Assembly (NCBI GenBank): GCA_003139975.1
Contig: PLHN01000423.1
Location: forward strand, 1-5,227
Reading direction: 5' to 3'
Source: Acidobacteriaceae bacterium
GTDB taxonomy: Bacteria; Acidobacteriota; Terriglobia; Terriglobales; Acidobacteriaceae
Length of the DNA stretch: 5,227 bases
Part shown: in pieces, positions 1 through 4,428 of the stretch
How the letters are laid out: each line of letters starts with the position of its first letter
Position numbering within the stretch: position 1 is the stretch's first letter
Position numbers and translations under genes: made by a program
The notes under the pieces: model-generated
Seen by the model: only the letters and a program-made list of their open reading frames with translations
Told to the model about the DNA's origin: nothing
The model's database searches: none

Positions 1-1430
1 TAACTGCCACCGCTGGGAACGGGCGTGCTAAAGGTGAACGCAGTTGCCCCGGCAGCGACCGGCAGGTTGTTGCCGCCATTATCTTGCAACACCAGCCCGT
101 AACCCGTAAGACCCGAGATTGTGCCTCCGATGGTGTAGCTTGCCCCTCCGGTGACAGACAACGTAGTCGATCCGTTGATCGTGCCCGAAGCCGCTTTAAT
201 CACCGTTTGCCCCGTCCCGGCAGCACTCGCAAGTCCCGTGGTGCTGATTGTCGCCACGCTCGGAGTCGCCGAACTCCAGGTTACGGAATTCGTCAGATTG
301 GCTGTGTTGCCGTTGCTGAATTGACCGGTGGCAACAAACTGTTGCGTATTCCCCACGGCAATCGAAGGATTGGCCGGTGTAACGGTGATCGAGGTTAGTC
401 CCTTTACATTGCCGGTACCTGTCAGATTGACCACCGTCGGACTGCCGAAGGCCCCGAAGCTGATGGTGAGCGTGCCTGTTCGCGTGCCAACTATCGTCGG
501 AGTAAAATTTACCCCGATAGTACATTTCAATCCCGCGCCCACGCTGGAACCGCAGGTGTTGCTGGCTATCGAAAAGTCGCCGCTGGCGACGATCGTCGAA
601 ATCGTCAGGGACGTGGTGAGATGGTTCGTTAGCGTGACCGTATCCGCTGCGCTGGTTGACCCCACATTGCGACTGGCAAACGTCAGGCTGGTTGGGGCAA
701 TCGCAACCGGCGCGGAACCTGTCCCACCGAGGCTAACCGTCTGCGGGCTGTTCGACGCACTGTCAGTAAAAGTGAGGGTGCCCGTGAGCGCGCCCACGGC
801 CAGCGGCGAGAACGTCACACCGACAACGCACTTGCCTTTGCCTTTAATGCTTCCGCCACATGTGTTGCTCGCAAGGGCGAAGTCTCCGGTAGGCGCGATG
901 CTGGTAAATGTGAGCGCCGTTTGGCCGTTGTTTGTAAGGGTAACTGTCTTCGCTGCGCTCGTATTGCCCGCAAACACCGTCCCAAAACTCAAGCTCGTGA
1001 CAGAGAGCGTAACCGGTTCGACGCCCGTCCCGCTGAGACTCACGGATGCGAGCAGACTGTTCGATGCATCGTTGATGTTCACCGCCCCCGGGACCGTCCC
1101 GGCAATCGTGGGCGTGAAATACACACTCATTTTGCAGGAATGGCCGCTCGCGATGTTGCCGGCGCAGGTATCTGTCTCGGTAAAAGGTCCGCTGGGAGCC
1201 ATCACCACGGCTTGAGCAGACGTACCGGTGTTCTTGATCGTCACGATCTTGGCCGCACTGGTGCTGCCCACCCCTTGATTCGCAAAAGTAAGTGTGGCAG
1301 GCGAGACGGTAAGAGTCTGTGCGAATGCACTCAAGCTCGCGCTCATCAGGAAAAGCACGATAAGCAGAAAACGGAACGACCGGCCGGAAATAGACAAAAA
1401 TGTATGTGCAGTGACTGCAGAAGCGCGCAT
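1..1430 (-). CDS. Secreted HYDIN-type/Ig-like repeat surface protein, N-terminal part (partial)
   Basis: The minus strand is open from ATG at 1430 to the left edge (476 codons plus two bases), so the C-terminus is missing. Residues 1-37 form a signal peptide: a basic stretch, a hydrophobic core around 19-34, and a probable cut after AFA before Q38. Three tandem Ig-like repeats follow at about 39-137, 140-238 and 241-340. They match the HYDIN/'choice-of-anchor D' type: each has a start like SLTFG/A, a VTLTN-like strand, an F-[TS]-P turn and a closing GTG. Each repeat has a Cys pair (C89/C99, C191/C201, C293/C303) with an exact 102-residue period. Residues 345-427 resemble a bacterial Ig-like group 2 domain (S-V-T-W-S-S, then V-A-T-I). 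From 432 a different beta-rich unit begins (YTIGGTISGLTGYGLVLQDN). The protein is probably exported and may act in surface structure, adhesion or carbohydrate binding; the exact role is unknown. An in-frame TAG lies upstream, and no good Shine-Dalgarno precedes the ATG. Starting at Met29 would destroy the signal peptide, so 1430 is preferred. Confidence 0.9.
   Translation of the reverse strand, partial: MRASAVTAHTFLSISGRSFRFLLIVLFLMSASLSAFAQTLTVSPATLTFANQGVGSTSAAKIVTIKNTGTSAQAVVMAPSGPFTETDTCAGNIASGHSCKMSVYFTPTIAGTVPGAVNINDASNSLLASVSLSGTGVEPVTLSVTSLSFGTVFAGNTSAAKTVTLTNNGQTALTFTSIAPTGDFALASNTCGGSIKGKGKCVVGVTFSPLAVGALTGTLTFTDSASNSPQTVSLGGTGSAPVAIAPTSLTFASRNVGSTSAADTVTLTNHLTTSLTISTIVASGDFSIASNTCGSSVGAGLKCTIGVNFTPTIVGTRTGTLTISFGAFGSPTVVNLTGTGNVKGLTSITVTPANPSIAVGNTQQFVATGQFSNGNTANLTNSVTWSSATPSVATISTTGLASAAGTGQTVIKAASGTINGSTTLSVTGGASYTIGGTISGLTGYGLVLQDNGGNNLPVAAGATAFTFSTPVPSGGS
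391..1316 (-). repeat. Three tandem coding repeats of about 306 bp (HYDIN-type domains)
   Basis: Within the secreted protein, residues about 39-340 are three copies of one domain. Equivalent positions (Cys pairs, F-[TS]-P, GTG) recur every 102 residues, which is 306 bp. The copies differ widely at the nucleotide and residue level, so they are old domain duplications and not recent amplification. Confidence 0.8.
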
Positions 1431-1510
1431 TGGGACCCCGGAGATGAAGGTTGGCAAGTGCTTTTGTTGCTAGCGGGGGAACTTTGTTATGGGGAGGAGA
1501 GTTAGGTCTT

Positions 1511-1666
1511 TTGGGGGAAACTATGCGAACTACTCAAGAAGAACTACTCAGAAAAAGCGTACCAGCCAGTCCGCAAGAAATCAAGAACGAACACGAGTTT
1601 CTGGCGGATTTTGTTGTCTCTGATGCAAACTGTTGCAGACGCAAAGATTTTCACGTTTGCGCATGA
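1511..1666 (+). CDS. Doubtful small ORF, 51 aa
   Basis: A short frame could start at TTG 1511 or ATG 1523 and stops at TGA 1664-1666. A strong purine tract, GGAGGAG at 1493-1499, lies 11 nt before the TTG and could be a ribosome binding site. The product would be small and soluble, with a charged first half (RTTQEELLRKS) and a Cys-rich tail (ANCCRRKDFHVCA). A dyad follows the stop codon at once. I recognise no family. The arguments against it are the unusual start codon, the lack of a visible promoter, and a position inside a divergent regulatory region. The purine tract may simply be the complement of a pyrimidine-rich minus-strand leader. Confidence 0.18.
   Translation: MGETMRTTQEELLRKSVPASPQEIKNEHEFLADFVVSDANCCRRKDFHVCA
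1527..1550. repeat. Tandem direct repeat GAACTACTCA x2
   Basis: GAACTACTCA occurs at 1527-1536 and again at 1541-1550, with AGAA between them, giving a 14-bp period. It lies about 100 bp upstream of the secreted-protein start on the minus strand. Such spaced direct repeats can be sites for a regulator that binds head to tail. No particular regulator can be named. Confidence 0.5.
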
Positions 1667-1667
1667 A

Positions 1668-1692
1668 GCGCGACATTAGGATCCTATCGCGC
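1668..1692. repeat. Dyad with nested 10-bp palindrome
   Basis: GCGCGA (1668-1673) pairs with TCGCGC (1687-1692). Inside lies the perfect palindrome TAGGATCCTA (1677-1686), leaving CAT unpaired on the left arm. As RNA this is a bulged hairpin starting two bases after the small ORF's stop. No T-run follows on either strand, so it is not a standard intrinsic terminator. It could be an operator-like DNA dyad. Confidence 0.45.
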
Positions 1693-1767
1693 CCACCACA
1701 TTTCCGCGGTTCTTGATCGTGTCCAGCTAGGTTCTTTCTTTCTGCCTGCTTGCGCAAATGGGTTGCG

Positions 1768-1796
1768 TTGACTTGCCCCACAGGCGAGCCTAGGAT
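1768..1796 (+). promoter_or_regulatory. Sigma70-type promoter for the small two-TM protein
   Basis: TTGACT (1768-1773, 5 of 6 to the -35 consensus) is followed after exactly 17 bp by TAGGAT (1791-1796, 4 of 6 to the -10 consensus). Transcription should begin near 1803, leaving a leader of about 28 nt before the ATG at 1831. This leader contains the hairpin described separately. Confidence 0.5.
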
Positions 1797-1810
1797 TTTC
1801 TTAAGGGGTA

Positions 1811-1828
1811 AGGAAGGAGTACCTTCTT
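1811..1828 (+). promoter_or_regulatory. Ribosome binding site inside a leader hairpin
   Basis: AGGAAGGAG (1811-1819) is the Shine-Dalgarno for ATG 1831, 11 nt downstream. AGGAAGG (1811-1817) can pair with CCTTCTT (1822-1828), forming a 7-bp stem with one G-U pair and an AGTA tetraloop. The ribosome binding site is therefore largely within a stem. This could dampen translation or respond to temperature or a binding protein. The regulatory role is inference; the pairing is visible. Confidence 0.5.
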
Positions 1829-1830
1829 CC

Positions 1831-2100
1831 ATGGCTAGCCGACCATCATCCGGAATTCGGTTGTCCGGCCCAGACTTGGCTCCTGACCCATCGGCGAACC
1901 GATTTGGAGCCAAACTGAAAGCCTTTCTCACTGCCGTCATGGGCCTTCTGAGCATTCTGGTATTTGGCCTTGGATGCCTACGCAGGAGTGTGCTCTGGTT
2001 GTGGATAGGATTTATCTGTGCGCTGATTTCTGGAATCTTTGTGCAACTGTTAATCGACCGGGAAAAGAAGCGCCTTGCTGCTGACCGCTCCGGTAAGTAA
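1831..2100 (+). CDS. Small two-TM membrane protein, 89 aa
   Basis: ATG at 1831 is chosen over a TTG at 1750 because it follows AGGAAGGAG by 11 nt and lies just after a promoter whose predicted transcription start is near 1803, downstream of 1750. Residues 1-30 are polar and Pro/Ser/Asp-rich. Two hydrophobic helices follow at about 31-50 (FLTAVMGLLSILVFGLGCL) and 53-75 (VLWLWIGFICALISGIF). They are joined by a tight Arg-Arg turn (R51-R52), and a highly basic tail closes the protein (DREKKRLAADRSGK). By the positive-inside rule the Arg-Arg loop and the tail cannot both sit inside comfortably, so topology is uncertain. I do not recognise a family. It faces the sirtuin gene tail to tail and shares no operon. 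Frame, start and promoter make it a likely real gene of unknown function. Confidence 0.65.
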   Translation: MASRPSSGIRLSGPDLAPDPSANRFGAKLKAFLTAVMGLLSILVFGLGCLRRSVLWLWIGFICALISGIFVQLLIDREKKRLAADRSGK

Positions 2101-2131
2101 GTTCATTGCTGTGTCGTGACTGCCGTCAGAG

Positions 2132-2185
2132 CGCGGCCCTCAACGAAAGATCAATCTTATCGGGCCGCGGCCCGCCAAATGGCGG
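2132..2185. terminator. GC-rich dyads between convergent genes, possible two-way terminator
   Basis: CGCGGCCC (2132-2139) is exactly complementary to GGGCCGCG (2162-2169). The 22-nt loop contains a second small stem (AAGAT/ATCTT). The right arm also belongs to a 14-bp perfect palindrome (2161-2174), and CCGCC/GGCGG (2172-2176, 2181-2185) makes another stem with loop AAAT. These folds are partly exclusive. The convergent position suits a bidirectional terminator, but no T-run follows, so Rho-independent action is not certain. Confidence 0.4.
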
Positions 2186-2193
2186 CGTGCGCG

Positions 2194-2898
2194 TTACGGA
2201 ATATCAAGGAGACCAGGCAAAACCTCTTCCGCCTTTCCCATGTGGCATTGCGTAAAAGAAGATAAGTTGGCAGGCTTCTCCGGCCCTACGTAGATAGTTC
2301 GTGCACGGCCGGCGACGCAGGCCACGAAGCTGGCGGCCGGTTCGACCACGCCCGAGGTTCCGACGGCCATGAAGACCGTGCATTTCTCCAGCGCGCGGAA
2401 AATCCGATCCATCTCGAACGGCGCCTCGCCGAACCAGCAGATGTGCGGGCGAATCCGGCCGCCGCAGTCGCAACGGGGAATTTCCGCCGGAGGCTCGCAA
2501 AAGTTGAAGTCTTCAAAAGGAGGACGGCTGCACGTGTCGCAGCGGCTCTTGAAGAGTTCTCCATGCATGTGAACGACCCGTTTTGATCCTGCCTGCTCGT
2601 GCAGGTTGTCCACGTTCTGCGTGCAAAGGAAGAGGCGTCCCTCCAGATTCTGCTCTAGCTTTGCCAGCGCGAAGTGCGCCCGGTTCGGTTCTGCCGCGGA
2701 AGCAACTCGCCGGCGCATGGAATAAAACTCCCACACCAGCCGGGGATCGCGCTCCCACGCCACAGGGGATGCCACTTCTTCAATCGGGTGATTCCGCCAC
2801 AGGCCGCCCACGCCACGAAAAGTCGGGATTCCGCTTTCTGCGCTTACGCCGGCTCCGCTGAGAACGAATACGCGATCGGTGTGGGAAACGGCAAGCAT
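2194..2898 (-). CDS. cobB: NAD-dependent protein deacylase, sirtuin class III (CobB/SIRT5-like)
   Basis: This enzyme removes acyl groups from lysine side chains with NAD+, giving nicotinamide and O-acyl-ADP-ribose; it acts in the cytoplasm. The 234-aa frame from ATG 2898 is a full-length compact sirtuin. It has the NAD-binding GAGVSAESGIPTFR (15-28), TQNVDNLHE (93-101) and catalytic His112 in MHGE. Four zinc cysteines are present (C120, C123, C143, C145), with WFGE at 155-158 and GTSG at 180-183. Tyr59 and Arg62 in FYSMRRR match the Y-x-x-R pair that marks class III enzymes, which accept succinyl and malonyl groups as well as acetyl. The usual Asn of the late NAD-contact motif (N-L-E-P in E. 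coli CobB) appears to be Gly205 here (YVGPEKP). A TTG at 2901 would add one residue. No upstream in-frame start exists before a stop codon, and no clear Shine-Dalgarno is seen. The gene is divergent from the microprotein unit and may share its symmetrical promoter. Confidence 0.93.
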   Translation of the reverse strand: MLAVSHTDRVFVLSGAGVSAESGIPTFRGVGGLWRNHPIEEVASPVAWERDPRLVWEFYSMRRRVASAAEPNRAHFALAKLEQNLEGRLFLCTQNVDNLHEQAGSKRVVHMHGELFKSRCDTCSRPPFEDFNFCEPPAEIPRCDCGGRIRPHICWFGEAPFEMDRIFRALEKCTVFMAVGTSGVVEPAASFVACVAGRARTIYVGPEKPANLSSFTQCHMGKAEEVLPGLLDIP

Positions 2899-2981
2899 CA
2901 ACGAAGAGTGTAACGGTTGGCTCCAAAATCCCGCAGCACAAATGTTACTCGCGGGGTTGCTCTGCCTCGCGAATCAATCCC

Positions 2982-3010
2982 ATTGTAAGTAACGATGACT
3001 GCCTTACAAT
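2982..3010. promoter_or_regulatory. Symmetrical two-way promoter and candidate operator (8-bp perfect inverted repeat)
   Basis: ATTGTAAG (2982-2989) and CTTACAAT (3003-3010) are perfect inverted copies 21 bp apart centre to centre, about two helical turns. On the plus strand they provide -35 TTGTAA (2983-2988), a 16-bp spacer and -10 TACAAT (3005-3010, 5 of 6 to consensus). Because the element is symmetrical, the minus strand reads the same hexamers with the same spacing, pointing toward the sirtuin gene with a predicted leader of about 77 nt. A dimeric regulator bound here would cover both promoters. The symmetry is certain; promoter and operator activity are inferred. Confidence 0.6.
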
Positions 3011-3017
3011 ATCCTTC

Positions 3018-3110
3018 ATGGCTAAGAAAACTGGAATGAGCGGTTCAACCCTCTGGATCGTAACCATTGTTTTGTTGGCGCTTGGTGCATGGATGTACTT
3101 TAAGCGATAG
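3018..3110 (+). CDS. Single-pass membrane microprotein, 30 aa, apparently leaderless
   Basis: ATG 3018 to TAG 3110 encodes a 30-residue peptide. It has a basic, flexible N-terminus (MAKKTGMSGS), one hydrophobic helix at about 11-28 (TLWIVTIVLLALGAWMYF) and a Lys-Arg end. It would cross the membrane once. The -10 hexamer TACAAT ends at 3010, so RNA should begin at or next to the ATG, and no Shine-Dalgarno is present: a leaderless start. An intrinsic terminator begins 15 nt after the stop, so promoter, gene and terminator form a closed unit of about 138 nt. The family is unknown. Possibilities are a small regulator of a membrane complex, a hydrophobic toxin-like peptide, or a chance frame within a small RNA. 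Confidence 0.5.
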   Translation: MAKKTGMSGSTLWIVTIVLLALGAWMYFKR

Positions 3111-3124
3111 GCCAAGGTTAAGCC

Positions 3125-3155
3125 GGCGGCCCAGTCTAAGCTGCCTATTTGTTTT
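3125..3155 (+). terminator. Intrinsic terminator after the microprotein
   Basis: GGCGGC (3125-3130) pairs with GCTGCC (3140-3145), giving six pairs including one G-U, with a 9-nt loop. The T-rich run TATTTGTTTT (3146-3155) follows. This is the only hairpin in the window followed by a T-run in the direction of transcription. It separates the microprotein transcript from rapZ. Confidence 0.5.
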
Positions 3156-3268
3156 CCCCGCTCTTATCTTCGCCCGCGGTCGTCGTTACCTCGTCGGGAC
3201 GTCCGTTTCTCCCTTTGGCACTGCCTGCCAGGTGAACCAGACCTGTAGACGTCGCGGCCAGTGCAAAA

Positions 3269-3277
3269 TGCTAAGAT
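3269..3277 (+). promoter_or_regulatory. Possible extended -10 promoter for rapZ
   Basis: TGCTAAGAT contains the extended -10 TG motif and TAAGAT (3272-3277, 4 of 6 to consensus). No good -35 lies at the usual distance. The hexamer ends 8 positions before ATG 3285, the same geometry as at the microprotein, which would give a leaderless mRNA. The evidence is modest. Confidence 0.3.
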
Positions 3278-3284
3278 TTGCGGC

Positions 3285-4235
3285 ATGGGTCCTCGCGTAG
3301 GCGTGAAAAAGACCAAACGCACGGCGGGCAGCGTCGTTCGCGCCCGCGGTGGCGAGCATCGCCAACTTAAGCATCGCGATGGCCCGGAACTGGTCATCAT
3401 TACAGGCATGAGTGGCTCGGGCAAAGCCTCCGCCCTCAAGGCTTTTGAAGATCTTGGCTATTACTGCGTTGACAATCTGCCGGTCGAACTAATTCCGCGC
3501 TTTGCCGAACTGGCCTTGCAGTCAGGAGAAATTCCGCGAACGGCACTGGTGGTTGACGTGCGCGAGGGCACGCAGCTCGAAAGGCTGCCGGCGATTCTCA
3601 AGTCGGTGCGGCGAGTCATTCCGGCGCGCGTCATCTACCTCGAAGCGAGCGATCCGATCCTGCTTCGCCGCTTTAGCGAGACGCGCCGCCCACACCCGTT
3701 GGGAACGGGCACCACAGTGCGGACCTCCCTGCGTACTGAGCGAAGACATCTGCGGACCATCCGCGCGATCGCCGACCTGGTGATCGACACTTCGAAATTC
3801 AACGTTCATGAGTTACGTGCGCACCTGACCGACCGTTTCACGCACAGTTCAAGCGGTGAGCGATCGATTCTGGTCTCTTGCGTCAGTTTTGGATTCAAAC
3901 ACGGTGTGCCCGATGACGCCGACCTGGTATTCGACGTTCGGTTCCTGCCGAATCCTCATTTTGTGCCTGAGTTTCGTCCGCTGTCGGGGCGCGACCCGAA
4001 GGTCGCGAGATATATAAGGTCGTTTCCGCAGACGCAGGAGTTTATCAGCCGCATTTCCGATTTGCTAATTTACCTCCTGCCGCACTACGTTCGTGAGGGA
4101 AAGAGCTACCTGACGATCAGCTTCGGCTGCACCGGCGGACAACACCGTTCCGTGATGATTGCCGAGGACGTGGGCAAACGGCTGAAGAAAGCCGGATATA
4201 AGGTAAAGGTCGTGCATCGGGATAGTCCGAAGTAA
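3285..4235 (+). CDS. rapZ: RapZ-family nucleotide-binding protein (RNase adaptor / YvcJ family)
   Basis: RapZ in E. coli binds small RNAs and guides RNase E to GlmZ, controlling glucosamine-6-phosphate synthase; relatives such as YvcJ bind and hydrolyse nucleotides. This 316-aa protein has both family halves. The N-terminal half has a P-loop at 41-48 (GMSGSGKA), then FEDLGYYCVDNLP, a Walker B-like DVR at 91-93 and F-S-E-T-R-R-P-H-P-L near 129-138. The C-terminal half ends with the signature GCTGGQHRS (281-289). Two things are odd. The Ser/Thr that normally follows the P-loop Lys is Ala48. About 33 basic residues precede the P-loop region, which lies near the N-terminus in the 284-aa E. coli protein. 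ATG 3285 is preferred to GTG 3261 because the possible -10 ends at 3277; GTG 3303 is also possible. No glmS, ptsN or hprK neighbour is visible, so the role in this organism is uncertain. The 193-nt gap to the ABC gene has no clear terminator. Confidence 0.93.
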   Translation: MGPRVGVKKTKRTAGSVVRARGGEHRQLKHRDGPELVIITGMSGSGKASALKAFEDLGYYCVDNLPVELIPRFAELALQSGEIPRTALVVDVREGTQLERLPAILKSVRRVIPARVIYLEASDPILLRRFSETRRPHPLGTGTTVRTSLRTERRHLRTIRAIADLVIDTSKFNVHELRAHLTDRFTHSSSGERSILVSCVSFGFKHGVPDDADLVFDVRFLPNPHFVPEFRPLSGRDPKVARYIRSFPQTQEFISRISDLLIYLLPHYVREGKSYLTISFGCTGGQHRSVMIAEDVGKRLKKAGYKVKVVHRDSPK

Positions 4236-4261
4236 GCTTAGGGGGACTCTGATTAAGTGTG

Positions 4262-4283
4262 GCGCGGACACTCTTGTCCGCGC
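4262..4283. repeat. REP-type hairpin, 9-bp perfect stem
   Basis: GCGCGGACA (4262-4270), loop CTCT, TGTCCGCGC (4275-4283) is a perfect inverted repeat in the gap after rapZ, 27 nt past its stop. It is followed by AAAAA, not a T-run, so it does not look like an intrinsic terminator in either direction. Its form resembles interspersed extragenic palindromes. From memory, similar GCGGACA-type hairpins are frequent in acidobacterial genomes; this cannot be confirmed here because only one copy lies in the window. Confidence 0.55.
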
Positions 4284-4386
4284 AAAAAGCCAGCACTCGC
4301 AAGTTTGCGGATTGCACAGTGGTACTTGTTCAGAGTTTCGTTCAGGCCCTGGGCTCAACCCGCCCCCCGCGTTAAGGCCAAAGGCC

Positions 4387-4405
4387 GCAGGAAGTTCGTT
4401 TCTGC
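4387..4405 (+). repeat. Small hairpin upstream of the ABC exporter gene
   Basis: GCAGGAA (4387-4393) pairs with TTTCTGC (4399-4405), seven pairs with one G-U, loop GTTCG. It ends 23 nt before the ATG at 4429. A -10-like TAGAAT follows (4409-4414) without a recognisable -35. The hairpin could mark a leader or be neutral. Confidence 0.3.
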
Positions 4406-4428
4406 CTGTAGAATTAAGTATCACGCGC

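Larger units (their letters stand above)
1431..1767. other. Divergent intergenic region between secreted Ig protein and small membrane protein
   Basis: No convincing gene fills this stretch. It holds the 5' side of the minus-strand secreted-protein gene, an exact tandem 10-bp direct repeat (1527-1550), a doubtful small ORF (1511-1666) and a dyad just after that ORF (1668-1692). Two similar G-runs on the plus strand (GGGGGAACT at 1476-1484 and GGGGGAAACT at 1513-1522) form a second imperfect direct repeat. I could not find a clear sigma70 promoter for the minus-strand gene here. Confidence 0.6.

Noticed and set aside
84..1505. Several plus-strand open frames of about 100-300 codons
   Set aside because: They lie opposite a continuous minus-strand frame with a signal peptide and recognisable Ig repeats. 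Their products are low-complexity Val/Pro- or Arg-rich shadows.
1581..1955. Minus-strand 124-codon frame opposite the small membrane protein
   Set aside because: It has no recognisable domain, an Arg-rich composition typical of an antisense shadow, and it overlaps a plus-strand gene with a promoter and ribosome site.
2369..2913. Plus-strand frames opposite the sirtuin
   Set aside because: The minus strand carries every sirtuin motif in one frame; these are shadows with no ribosome sites.
3261..3284. GTG 3261 as rapZ start
   Set aside because: It lies upstream of a possible extended -10 ending at 3277 and has no Shine-Dalgarno. ATG 3285 fits the promoter geometry better. Not fully excluded.
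3067..3300. Plus-strand 77-codon frame between the microprotein and rapZ
   Set aside because: It overlaps the microprotein out of frame, spans the intrinsic terminator, and has no ribosome site or domain.
4262..4288. Hairpin after rapZ as an intrinsic terminator
   Set aside because: The stem is followed by A residues on the plus strand. On the minus strand the T-run comes before the stem, so neither direction fits.
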